Made by a program: the position numbers and the translations under genes | Notes under the pieces: model-generated | The model's input: only the letters and a program-made list of their open reading frames with translations | Databases searched by the model: none | Told to the model about the DNA's origin: nothing | Origin: Cellulosimicrobium terreum | Lineage (GTDB): Bacteria; Actinomycetota; Actinomycetes; Actinomycetales; Cellulomonadaceae | Reading direction: 5' to 3' | Assembly: GCA_014803435.1 (NCBI GenBank) | Contig: JACYFD010000003.1 | Coordinates: 1 to 64,000 of the forward strand | DNA length: 64,000 nt | In this document: piece after piece, positions 50,457-58,998 of the stretch | Numbering within the stretch: the stretch's first letter is position 1 | Layout: each line of letters begins with the position of its first letter

Positions 50457-50617
50457 GCGCGGGCCTGCGCGCGGTCGTGCGGGCCTCGGTCCGGGCAGGC
50501 GTCACGAATCACGGCGGTGGAGCCTCTCTCCTGGTGGCACGCGGGGAGCACGTCGGGGGTCCGTGGGGGGACCGACGAGGTGCCGACGACCGACCCGCAC
50601 TCACGAGGCAGGACGAC

Positions 50618-51073
50618 ATGGGAACGATCGAGAACAAGGCGACGGCCGTCGCCGTCCACACGCAGGCGCTGCCGGGCGGGCACGAGCAGGCGCTCGCGAG
50701 CCGGCTCGCCCCGCTCTTCGTCGACCACGACGGCGGCGCGTCCGCGGGCGGCGCGGCGGGCTCTGGCGTCGCGCACCTGATCGCCCGGATGCACCTGTTC
50801 GGAGACGCGTTCGAGGACCAGTGCGTGCGGGTGCTGCACGCCGTCGCGGAGGGCGACCTGGTGACGCTGCACCTCGAGACGACCGCGCGCCACACCGGGT
50901 ACTTCCGCGGGGTCGCCCCGACGGGCAAGCGCGTCGTCGTGCAGGAGATGCACGTGCTGCGGTTCGTGGACGGGCGCGAGGCCGAGCACTGGTGCGTGCG
51001 CGACGAGGCGGCGCTGCTGCGCGCGATCGGTCAGGAGCCCGTCTCCGTCCTCGGTGCGGCCGCACCCGTCTGA
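50618..51073 (+). CDS. SnoaL-like NTF2-fold protein
   Basis: A 151-aa protein of the NTF2-like superfamily. The pattern [50 protein letters not shown], read across residues 85-135, is that of SnoaL-like polyketide-cyclase relatives. The N-terminus is shorter than in the enzymes, and no catalytic His-Asp pair can be assigned, so a ligand-binding or small isomerase role is possible. ATG at 50618 with GAGGCAGGA ahead. The longer ORF from 50477 adds an unlikely Gly-rich tail. Its 3' end overlaps the end of convergent mnmA by 43 bp. Confidence 0.65.
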   Translation: MGTIENKATAVAVHTQALPGGHEQALASRLAPLFVDHDGGASAGGAAGSGVAHLIARMHLFGDAFEDQCVRVLHAVAEGDLVTLHLETTARHTGYFRGVAPTGKRVVVQEMHVLRFVDGREAEHWCVRDEAALLRAIGQEPVSVLGAAAPV

Positions 51074-52254
51074 GCCGGGGAGGTGGCGCGCGGCGCCCGC
51101 CAGGCACGCTCGACCGTGGCCTGCCCGAGCACGCGCGTGCCGGCGTAGACCACGAGCGACTGGCCGGCGGCGACACCCCGCAGCGGTGTCCCGGTGAGCT
51201 CGGCCTCGAGCGCGGCGCCGCCGTGCGGGTCGACCGTCGCCCGGACCCGTGCCGGGACGGGCGCGCCGTGCGCACGGACCTGGACCTCGGCGTCGAACGC
51301 CTCACCGAGCCGGGCGAGAGCGTCCGGCCCGTCGACGACGCCGTCGAACCACACCGCTCCCCCGCCCTCGATGCGGTCGACGCTCAGCAGCTCCGCCGGA
51401 CCGACGACCACGCGGTTCGTCGCCGGCTGCACGTCGAGCACGTACCGCGGCCGACCGTCGTCGGCGGGCCGGTCGATCCCCAGCCCCTTGCGCTGACCCA
51501 CCGTGTAGGCGTAGGCGCCGTCGTGCTCGCCCAGCACGCGCCCGTCCGCGTCGACGATCTCGCCGCGCCGCGCGCCGAGCCGATCGCGGAGGAAGCCCTG
51601 GGTGTCGCCGTCCGCGACGAAGCAGATGTCGTACGAGTCGGGCTTCGCCGACACCGAGAGGCCGCGCCGTGCCGCCTCGGCCCGCACCTCGTCCTTCGTG
51701 GCGAAGTCTCCGAGCGGGAACATCGCCCGCGCCAGGCGCTCGGGACCCATCACGGCGAGGACGTACGACTGGTCCTTCGCGTCGTTCGGCGACCGGTGCA
51801 GCTCACGGACCGTGACCGGTGCGGAGGAAGGTCCTCCCGGCACGCCGGGGAGCTCCCGTGCGACCACGCGGGCGTAGTGGCCCGTGGCGACCGCGTCGAA
51901 CCCCAGGGCGCTCGCCTTGTCGAGCAGCGCCTCGAACTTGATGTGCTCGTTGCAGCGCACGCACGGGTTCGGCGTGCGCCCGGCCTCGTACTCGGTGAGG
52001 AAGTCGGCGACGACGGTGTCCTCGAAACGCTCCGACAGGTCCCACACGTAGTAGGGGATGCCCAGCACGTCGGCAGCGCGGCGCGCGTCGCCCGCGTCCT
52101 CGATGGAGCAGCAGCCGCGCGAGCCGGTCCGGAACTGGTCGCGGTTGCGGGAGAGCGCCATGTGCACGCCCACGACGTCGTGCCCTGCGTCGATCGCGAG
52201 CGCCGCCGCGACGGCCGAGTCGACGCCGCCCGACATGGCGGCCAGCACCCTCAT
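51031..52254 (-). CDS. mnmA: tRNA-specific 2-thiouridylase
   Basis: A 407-aa protein. PP-loop [12 protein letters not shown] (residues 6-17), catalytic Cys in [12 protein letters not shown] (near 97) and the second Cys in [16 protein letters not shown] (near 210), with ATGHYAR and GQRKGLG also conserved. It installs 2-thiouridine at wobble U34 of Lys, Glu and Gln tRNAs, with sulfur passed from the cysteine desulfurase. ATG (52252-52254) overlaps the desulfurase stop by ATGA. An ORF extends to 52461 as a shadow of that gene. The last 25 residues are Ala/Thr/Arg-rich and run antisense over the end of the SnoaL-like gene. Confidence 0.95.
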   Translation of the reverse strand: MRVLAAMSGGVDSAVAAALAIDAGHDVVGVHMALSRNRDQFRTGSRGCCSIEDAGDARRAADVLGIPYYVWDLSERFEDTVVADFLTEYEAGRTPNPCVRCNEHIKFEALLDKASALGFDAVATGHYARVVARELPGVPGGPSSAPVTVRELHRSPNDAKDQSYVLAVMGPERLARAMFPLGDFATKDEVRAEAARRGLSVSAKPDSYDICFVADGDTQGFLRDRLGARRGEIVDADGRVLGEHDGAYAYTVGQRKGLGIDRPADDGRPRYVLDVQPATNRVVVGPAELLSVDRIEGGGAVWFDGVVDGPDALARLGEAFDAEVQVRAHGAPVPARVRATVDPHGGAALEAELTGTPLRGVAAGQSLVVYAGTRVLGQATVERAWRAPRATSPAQTGAAAPRTETGS

Positions 52255-53519
52255 GCCGCACCTCCGGCGCGCGCGGGCGACGACGCGAGCCCGGCCGCGC
52301 GGGCCCGGTCCACGGCGGCGGGCAGCGCGTCGAGGAGGCGGTCGACGTCGTCGTGCGTGGAGCTGGCGCCGAGAGAGAAGCGCAGCGCACCCCGTGCGTC
52401 GGGCTCCGCGACCCCCATGGCCAGCAGGACGTGCGACGGCTGCGGGACACCGGCCTGGCACGCGGAGCCGGTCGACGCCTGGACGCCGGCCGAGTCGAGC
52501 AGGTAGAGCAGGGAGTCACCCTCCGCGCCGGGGAACGTGAAGTGCGCGTTGCCGGGCAGGCGACCGGTCCGCTCCTCGGGCCCGGTCGTGACCGGGTCGT
52601 CGGCGGGTCCGGCACCGGGCTCGGGGCCGCTGAGCACCGCGTCGGGGACGAGCCGCCGCACGCCCGCGACGAGCTCGTCGCGCAACGACCCGAGGTGCCG
52701 CGCGCGCTCGTCGCGCTGCGCGACCGCCTCGGCCACGGCGACGCCGAACGCCCGGATGGCCGGTGCGTCGAGCGTGCCCGAGCGGACGCCGCGCTCCTGG
52801 CCCCCGCCGTGGAGCACCGGGGTGAGCGGCGCGTCGCGGCGTGCGACGAGAGCCCCGACCCCGACCGGGCCGCCCAGCTTGTGACCCGAGACGGTCATCG
52901 CGTCGAGGCCGCTCGCCGCGAAGTCGACCGGGACCTGGCCGACGGCCTGCACGGCGTCGGAGTGCACGGGGATGCCGAAGGGGCGCGCGAGCTGCACGAC
53001 CTCGCGCACCGGCTGCAGCGTGCCGACCTCGTTGTTCGCCCACATCACGGAGATCAGCGCGATCTCGTCCGCGTGCTCCGCGAGCTCGGCCCGCAGGGCG
53101 TCGAGGTCGAGCCGACCGGTCGCGTCGACCGGGAGGAGGACGATCTCGGCGCCCGCGTGGGCGGCCATCCAGAACGCCGGGTCGAGCACGGCGTGGTGCT
53201 CGACGGCGGACACGACGATCCGACGACGCCCGGTGTCGGTGGTGCGCCGGCCCCAGAACAGCCCCTTGATCGCGAGGTTGTCGGCCTCGGTCCCGCCCGC
53301 GGTGAAGACCACCTCGCTGGGCCGTGCGCCCAGGGCGGCGGCGATCGCCTCGCGCGCCTCCTCGACCGTGCGACGCGCCGCACGACCGGAGGCGTGCAGG
53401 GACGACGGGTTGCCCGTGCGCGAGAGCTCGTCGACGAAGGCCGAGTACGCCGCGGGCGACAGGGGCGTGGTCGCGGCGTGGTCGAGGTAGGCCGGCGGCG
53501 CACCGGGAACGTGGGTCAC
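52251..53519 (-). CDS. Cysteine desulfurase (NifS/IscS type)
   Basis: A 422-aa PLP enzyme, class V aminotransferase fold. N-terminal [23 protein letters not shown] Lys in [12 protein letters not shown] (near 214), and active-site Cys in [18 protein letters not shown] (near 354). It draws sulfur from cysteine for MnmA and possibly Fe-S clusters. The short Cys loop is of the IscS/NifS kind. GTG start at 53517-53519; TAGACT (complement of 53528-53533) lies 8 nt ahead and no SD is seen, so probably leaderless. Translationally coupled to mnmA. Confidence 0.93.
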   Translation of the reverse strand: MTHVPGAPPAYLDHAATTPLSPAAYSAFVDELSRTGNPSSLHASGRAARRTVEEAREAIAAALGARPSEVVFTAGGTEADNLAIKGLFWGRRTTDTGRRRIVVSAVEHHAVLDPAFWMAAHAGAEIVLLPVDATGRLDLDALRAELAEHADEIALISVMWANNEVGTLQPVREVVQLARPFGIPVHSDAVQAVGQVPVDFAASGLDAMTVSGHKLGGPVGVGALVARRDAPLTPVLHGGGQERGVRSGTLDAPAIRAFGVAVAEAVAQRDERARHLGSLRDELVAGVRRLVPDAVLSGPEPGAGPADDPVTTGPEERTGRLPGNAHFTFPGAEGDSLLYLLDSAGVQASTGSACQAGVPQPSHVLLAMGVAEPDARGALRFSLGASSTHDDVDRLLDALPAAVDRARAAGLASSPARAGGAA

Positions 53520-53717
53520 GGTCGTCCAGTCTACGGAGCCGGGCGCCGGGCGGGTTCCACGCTGTGGATCACCCCTGGACTTGCCGGCGCGAACAGCTAG
53601 ATTGTCAGAGGCCTGCGCTCGTCGACGATGCGTCGTGACCTCGGGCACCAGTCCCCGTGCGGCCCGTCCCCGGGCCGACCGCCGAAAGCCCGCCGACGAG
53701 GGAGAGGGCATCGTGCC

Positions 53718-54788
53718 GTGCCCGACGAGATGACCGACGACACCGCGTCACCGGTCCTGCAGACGACCGACGAGGTCGTGCCGCGCGCGTCCGGCGGACA
53801 CCGGCTGAGCTGGGACGACCTCCCCGGCATCCTGCGGGACGAGCTCGAGGCGGTCGCGGGCGCGAGGGTCGTCGGCGAGACCACGATCTCGATGGGCTTC
53901 AGCCCCGGGCTGGCGTCGGTGCTGACGTTCGACGACGGGACGCAGCTGTTCGTCAAGGCGGCCCGGTCCGCGGACGAGCCCGTGTCCGCCGACCTGCACC
54001 GTGCGGAGGGACGCCTCGCCGCCCGGCTCCCGGACGAGATCCCCGCACCGCGGTTCGCCTGGGGGCACGGCGACGGCGACTGGATCGTGCTCGCCTTCGA
54101 GGTCGTCGACGGGCACGTGCCCCGCACGCCGTGGGACCGGGACGAGCTCGACCGCGTGCTCGGCACGCTCGAGACGCTCGCCGCCGTGCCGGGCGCTCGG
54201 CGTCTGCGGCTCCCACCCACGGGCCCGGACTTCGCGAACATGGCGACCGGGTGGCGGGCCCTGCGCGACGACCCCGACCCGGCGCTCGCGGTTCTCGTCC
54301 CGTGGGCGGCCGCGCACCTCGACCAGCTCGTCGAGGCCGAGCGCACCGCGCTGGTCGCGTGCGAGGGCGAGTCGTTCGTGCACGGCGACATGCGGGCCGA
54401 CAACCTGATCCTCGCACCCGAGAAGGTGTACGTCGTCGACTGGCCTTACGCCTCGCGCGGCGCCGGCTGGCTCGACCTGGCCATGCTCCTGCCGAGCGTC
54501 GTCATGCAGGGGGTCGACGGCGTCGTCGAACCCGTCACCGTGGGTGCAGACGGCCCGCGTCGTGCCCACGGCGGGGCATGGGCGGCGTCGACGTTCGCCA
54601 CGCACCCGCTCGGCCGGGACGTGCACCCGGCGGACGTCCGCTCGGTCGTCGCCGGGATCGCCGGCTACTTCCTGCACTCGGCGCGCAAGCCGGTCCTGCC
54701 GACGATCCCGAACCTCCGGCCCTTCCAGCGGGCGCAGGGCGTGGCTGCCGTGGCGTGGCTGGAGCACATCGGACTCTGCGACGGCTGA
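53718..54788 (+). CDS. Aminoglycoside phosphotransferase-family kinase
   Basis: A 356-aa protein of the APH/ChoK kinase fold. The catalytic loop FVHGDMRADNLIL (near 219-231; HxDxxxxN) and the metal Asp in VYVVDWPYASRG (near 242) are intact, with LFVKAARS giving the ATP Lys (near 80). Such proteins in core positions are more often kinases of small metabolites than drug-resistance factors. Start could be GTG at 53718 (GAGAGGG upstream) or ATG at 53730. Divergent from the cysteine desulfurase. The 198-bp gap between them has no other feature. Confidence 0.82.
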   Translation: MPDEMTDDTASPVLQTTDEVVPRASGGHRLSWDDLPGILRDELEAVAGARVVGETTISMGFSPGLASVLTFDDGTQLFVKAARSADEPVSADLHRAEGRLAARLPDEIPAPRFAWGHGDGDWIVLAFEVVDGHVPRTPWDRDELDRVLGTLETLAAVPGARRLRLPPTGPDFANMATGWRALRDDPDPALAVLVPWAAAHLDQLVEAERTALVACEGESFVHGDMRADNLILAPEKVYVVDWPYASRGAGWLDLAMLLPSVVMQGVDGVVEPVTVGADGPRRAHGGAWAASTFATHPLGRDVHPADVRSVVAGIAGYFLHSARKPVLPTIPNLRPFQRAQGVAAVAWLEHIGLCDG

Positions 54789-54803
54789 GCGTCGAGCGGC
54801 TGC

Positions 54804-56924
54804 TCAGTCCTGCCAGACCTGCACGATCGCGGGTCGCGGGCCCGCGAAAGCCCCGACAGGGACCGGCGCCCCGGGCGTCACGTAGTCGGGGAACGCCGAC
54901 GTCTGGGCAGCGAACGACCCGTTCTCGCCCGGGTGCTGCACGGCGACGTAGACCATCCGGTCCTTCGAGTCGATGACCGGACCGCACGTCTCCGCCTCGC
55001 GCGGGACCGACGGGAACTGCTGGACCCTGCCCCGCTCACGACCACTCAGCGGCACCTTGAAGAGCCCGTCGCACTTCTGGATCGTGCTCGGTTGCCCGTC
55101 GGTGGAGATCCAGAGGTTGCCCTCGGCGTCGAACGCGAGGTTGTCGGGGCACGAGATCGGCGACACCTTGTCCTTCGGGTAGCCCGCGAAGTACGTCGAC
55201 GGGTCCGTCGCAGGGTCGCCCGCGACGAGGAGGAGGTTCCACCGGAAGGAGCGCGCCTCGGCGTCGTCCCGGTCCTCGATCATCTCCACGACGTGGCCGT
55301 CCCGGTTGGTGTGGCGGGGGTTCGGCTCCGTCGCCGCCTCCGTGCCCGCCGGGCCGCGCGACGTGTTGTTCGTGCACGCCACGTAGACCTGACCCGTCAC
55401 CGGGTTCGGCTCGACGTCCTCGGGGCGGTCCATCTTCGTCGCCCCGACGCGGTCCGCCGCGACACGTGTGTAGACGAGCACCTCCTCGACCGACATGCCC
55501 TCGACCGCGCTGCGCCCGTCGAGCACGAGCGGCAGCCACGTACCGCGGCCGTCGAACACGCCGTCGGACGGCAGGGCGCCCGAGCCGTCGATCTCCGCGG
55601 CCGGCGAGTCCCCCGTGAACCGTGCGACGTACAGCGACCCCTCGCTGAGCAGCGTCCTGTTGTGGCGCCTCGCCCAGTCGCTGCCGCCCGACCGCATGCT
55701 GCGCGAGGAGACGAACTTGTAGACGTAGTCGAAGCGCTCGTCGTCGCCCATGTACGCCACCGCGCGGCCGCGCCGGGACAGGATGACGTTCGCCCCCTCG
55801 TGCTTGAAGCGCCCGAGCGCGGTGTGCTTCACGGGCGCCTCGCCCGGTGCGTACGGGTCGATCTCGACGATCCACCCGAACCGGTTGGGCTCGTTCTCAT
55901 AGCCGGGGTTGCGCGCGTCGAAGCGCGGCTCGTCGAGCTCCCAGCCGTAGCCGGTCGCGGCGTCACGCAGGCCGTACCGGGCGTCGTGCCCGGTTCCCGC
56001 CGTGCGGAAGTAGCCGTGGAAGTTCTCCTCGCCGGAGAGCACCGTCCCCCAGGGGGTCGTGCCGCCCGCGCAGTTGTTCAGCGTGCCGAGGACGCGGGTC
56101 CCCGACGGGTCGGCCGTCGTCCTCAGCAGCTCAGAGCCCGCGGCGGGACCGTCGACGCGGAACTCCGTCCCGATGTGGACGCGGCGGTTGGAGCGGCTGT
56201 CGGGCACGTGCTCCCACGGCTGTCCCGTGCGACGGCGGCGTACCTCCACCACGGACATGCCGTGCGCGGCCCGCTCGATCGCGCGGCGGGTCGGGGCGTC
56301 GTACGAGTCGTCGAACATGATGCCGGGGTTCGTGTACTCGTGGTTGGTCACGAGCAGACCGCGGGTTCCACGTCCGTCGACCTTGCGGCGGTCCCACCAC
56401 CACAGCCCGCGGTCGCGCTCGTACGGGAGGATGTCGAGGTAGTCGTTGTTGTAGCCGAACTGCAGCGCCTGCTGCTCCGGCGACTGGTTCGCCGGGTCGA
56501 ACGCGCGGCCGCCGCGCAGGATCGGGTCACCCCAGCGGATGATCGGGCGCCACGCGTAGCCGTCGGGCACGACGAACGCGTCCGTCGCGGCGGCCTGCGG
56601 GGCGATCGGTCCGAACGACATGCCCTTGCCCGCGCCGCCCCACCCGCCGTGCGCGGGCACCGCACCCTGTGCGGACGGCGCCGCCGCCGTCTGGGCACCG
56701 ACGACGACGACCGCGGCGCCGACGGCGAGCCCGCCGAGCAGCGCGCGGCGCGAGAGCGCGTGACCGGCGACGTCGCGGAAGTACTCGTTGTCGCTCGCGT
56801 TGGGTACGGCGTGCGAGCACGCGTCGGCACACTTGAGGCGGCACGTCACCGGGCTGCGCTTGCCCTGCGCGAAGGGCGCGAGAGGCAGCGTCGTGCGTCG
56901 CCCGGGGGCGGGAGTGATCGTCAT
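54804..56924 (-). CDS. PhoX-family secreted phosphatase (DUF839)
   Basis: A 706-aa protein of the PhoX family. A twin-arginine motif LSRRALLGGLAVG lies near residue 57 after an unusually long n-region that contains VTCRLKCADACSH. Then come RRKVDGRGTRGLLVTNHEYTNPG, GTVLSGEENFHGYF, RFGWIVEIDPYAPG, VAYMGDDERFDYVYKFV, RPEDVEPNPVTGQVYVACTNN and CPDNLAFDAEGNLWISTDGQ, the metal-binding propeller segments of the family. It should be exported folded with Ca/Fe and release phosphate from organic esters. ATG at 56922-56924 with GGAG 6 nt ahead is preferred over the upstream GTG. No PHO box was recognised. It converges on the APH gene with 15 bp between. Confidence 0.88.
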   Translation of the reverse strand: MTITPAPGRRTTLPLAPFAQGKRSPVTCRLKCADACSHAVPNASDNEYFRDVAGHALSRRALLGGLAVGAAVVVVGAQTAAAPSAQGAVPAHGGWGGAGKGMSFGPIAPQAAATDAFVVPDGYAWRPIIRWGDPILRGGRAFDPANQSPEQQALQFGYNNDYLDILPYERDRGLWWWDRRKVDGRGTRGLLVTNHEYTNPGIMFDDSYDAPTRRAIERAAHGMSVVEVRRRRTGQPWEHVPDSRSNRRVHIGTEFRVDGPAAGSELLRTTADPSGTRVLGTLNNCAGGTTPWGTVLSGEENFHGYFRTAGTGHDARYGLRDAATGYGWELDEPRFDARNPGYENEPNRFGWIVEIDPYAPGEAPVKHTALGRFKHEGANVILSRRGRAVAYMGDDERFDYVYKFVSSRSMRSGGSDWARRHNRTLLSEGSLYVARFTGDSPAAEIDGSGALPSDGVFDGRGTWLPLVLDGRSAVEGMSVEEVLVYTRVAADRVGATKMDRPEDVEPNPVTGQVYVACTNNTSRGPAGTEAATEPNPRHTNRDGHVVEMIEDRDDAEARSFRWNLLLVAGDPATDPSTYFAGYPKDKVSPISCPDNLAFDAEGNLWISTDGQPSTIQKCDGLFKVPLSGRERGRVQQFPSVPREAETCGPVIDSKDRMVYVAVQHPGENGSFAAQTSAFPDYVTPGAPVPVGAFAGPRPAIVQVWQD

Positions 56925-57036
56925 CGGGGTCTCCACAGGTCGGGGGCCTCCTCATGACGAGGAGTCGGTCCGACGCTAGGAACAGTCGGTGTCGACCGGT
57001 GTGCCGCCGAGTGGCGAGACCGTGAACTCTGGGTGC

Positions 57037-58047
57037 CTACTGGATCGACTCCCGGTGCTCGCGGATGACCTGCGCAGCCTGGGGCAGCACGTCGGCGAGG
57101 TCCCCGACGACGGCGAAGTCGGAGATCTCGAACAGCGGGCACTCGGGGTCGCTGTTCACCGCGACCACGACCTGCGAGGCCTGCATCCCGCCGCGGTGGT
57201 GCGGTGCGCCGGAGACGCCCGCCCCGATGTACAGGCGCGGCGCGACCGTGACGCCCGTCTGACCGACGAACTGGTCGAACCAGCCCTCGTAGACCACGTC
57301 GCGGGTCGCTCCGACCGCCGCGCCGAGGGCGTCCGCGAGCTCGAGGACCGGACCGAAGTCGCCGTTCGTCCCGCGTCCGCCCGTCACGACGACCGCCGCC
57401 TCACCGAGCGCGGGCCGTCCGGCGCCCGCGGTCTCGTGCACCGTCCGCGACACCATCCGCGCCGCCGTCGCCACGGGCGAGAGCTCGACGCGCAGGGCCT
57501 CGACCTCGGTCGCGACAGCCGCGTCCGCGGGCTGCGGGACCACGGAGTTGGCCCGGAAGGTGAGCACCGCCGGGTCGGTGAGGATCTCGCTGCGCACGTC
57601 CCACGACCCCGCGAAGACGCGCTTGCCGGCCGTCAGGTTCGTGCCGTCGTCGTCCAGCGCCGAGGCGTCGATCACGAGGCCCGCGTCCGCGAGGAACGCG
57701 AGCCGGGCCGCGGCCTCCTTGTTCGGGAACGACGAGGTGAGCAGCACCGCGTCGGCGTGCGAGGCACGCGTCGCGGCGGCGAGGATCTCGGCCACGACGG
57801 GCGTCAGGTGCGCGTCGTCGCCGGTCACGACCGCTCCGCCGGACGACGGCTCGGCCTGGCGCACGAGCGCGACGCCGTGAGCGCCCAGCTGGGCGAGCAC
57901 CTCGAGGCTCGGCGCCTCGAGCGCCACGGCCTCCACGCGACCGAGGGAACGGCCCACGGTGATGAGCTCGAGAGCCGAGGAGCGCAGCTCGGAGCCGGCG
58001 GTGTCCAGCAGGACGAGAACGGTGCGGTCGCCGGTGGTGTCAGTCAT
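57037..58047 (-). CDS. etfA: Electron transfer flavoprotein, alpha subunit
   Basis: A 336-aa FixB/EtfA. The C-terminal FAD domain is diagnostic: VVVTGGRGTNGDFGPVLELA, GATRDVVYEGWFDQFVGQTG, PRLYIGAGVSGAPHHRGGM, NSDPECPLFEISDFAVVGD. The N-terminal half is the ETF domain pairing with EtfB. Together they carry electrons from acyl-CoA or other flavin dehydrogenases to the quinone pool. ATG at 58045-58047 with GAGAGGA ahead, 12 bp after etfB, so one operon. Confidence 0.95.
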   Translation of the reverse strand: MTDTTGDRTVLVLLDTAGSELRSSALELITVGRSLGRVEAVALEAPSLEVLAQLGAHGVALVRQAEPSSGGAVVTGDDAHLTPVVAEILAAATRASHADAVLLTSSFPNKEAAARLAFLADAGLVIDASALDDDGTNLTAGKRVFAGSWDVRSEILTDPAVLTFRANSVVPQPADAAVATEVEALRVELSPVATAARMVSRTVHETAGAGRPALGEAAVVVTGGRGTNGDFGPVLELADALGAAVGATRDVVYEGWFDQFVGQTGVTVAPRLYIGAGVSGAPHHRGGMQASQVVVAVNSDPECPLFEISDFAVVGDLADVLPQAAQVIREHRESIQ

Positions 58048-58059
58048 GGTCGCGTCCTC

Positions 58060-58875
58060 TCAGACCAGCTCGGTGCGGATCAGGTACTCGGCGAGGGCGC
58101 GGCCGCCCTCGCCCTTGTCGACGACGATCTCGACCTCCGGTCGCGGCGGTCGCGGCGACGCGTCGACGACGCGCGTCCGCGCACCAGCGTCGCCCACGTC
58201 CGCCGGGTCGACGTCCAGGTCTGCGAGGCTCCACGCCTCGACCGGACGCGTGCGCGCGGCCATGATCAGCTTGAAGTTGGGCATCCGCGGGTCGTTCGCG
58301 TGGTCCGTCACGGACACGACGGCGGGGAGGGGCGCCTCGAGGACCTCGTCGACGCCGTCGAGCTCGCGCGTGACGCGGGCGCTGCGCGCGCCGGGCTCGC
58401 CGGAGACCTCGAGCGCCCCGGCGAGCGTGAGCTGCGGCAGCCCGAGCTCGGCCGAGAGCAGCGTCGGGACCACGGAGCCCAGGCCGTCGAGAGCGGCCAT
58501 GCCGGTGACGACGAGGTCGACCGGCGACTCGTGCTCGAGCCGGCGCACCGCGGCGGCGAGCACCCGGGCCGTGCCGAAGTAGTCCGAGCCGGCGATCGCC
58601 TCGTCGCTCACGCGCACACCTCGGTCGGCACCGAGCTGGAAGGTCTTGCGGACCGCGGAGTCGGCATCGGGACCCGCGACCGTCACGACGACGACCTCGC
58701 TCGTCGCACGCTCGTCCTCGGGCAGCGCCTCCTTGACGCGCAGCGCGGCCTCGACGGCGTTCTCGTCGAGCTCGTTCAGCGTGCCCTCGTCGGACCGGCG
58801 GACCACCCGCCCGCCCTCGAAGCCCCGGTCGGCATGGATGTCCGGGACGTACTTCACGGCGACGACGATCCGCAT
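58060..58875 (-). CDS. etfB: Electron transfer flavoprotein, beta subunit
   Basis: A 271-aa FixA/EtfB. MRIVVAVKYVPD at the start, LNELDENAVEAALRVKE, and the family signature VTGMAALDGLGSVVPTLLSAELGLPQLT with the AMP-binding region. It binds AMP and partners EtfA. The ORF upstream of 58875 is a shadow of glgX. The ATG at 58873-58875 has GGGAGAG 8 nt ahead. It is divergent from glgX. Confidence 0.95.
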   Translation of the reverse strand: MRIVVAVKYVPDIHADRGFEGGRVVRRSDEGTLNELDENAVEAALRVKEALPEDERATSEVVVVTVAGPDADSAVRKTFQLGADRGVRVSDEAIAGSDYFGTARVLAAAVRRLEHESPVDLVVTGMAALDGLGSVVPTLLSAELGLPQLTLAGALEVSGEPGARSARVTRELDGVDEVLEAPLPAVVSVTDHANDPRMPNFKLIMAARTRPVEAWSLADLDVDPADVGDAGARTRVVDASPRPPRPEVEIVVDKGEGGRALAEYLIRTELV

Positions 58876-58998
58876 CGACTGCTCTCCCTGGTCTGGGCGA
58901 TCGGGTGGACTGCGGGGCCGGGCGTGGGGCCCGCCCGCACGAGGGAAGCGTACCGGCGGGTGGCCGAGGAGGCCGCTGCGAGCCGCCACAATGGACGG

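Noticed and set aside
53718-54788. Antibiotic-resistance role for the aminoglycoside phosphotransferase-like gene
   Set aside because: The fold is shared by many metabolite kinases. There is no mobile element or resistance context, and the gene sits among core genes.
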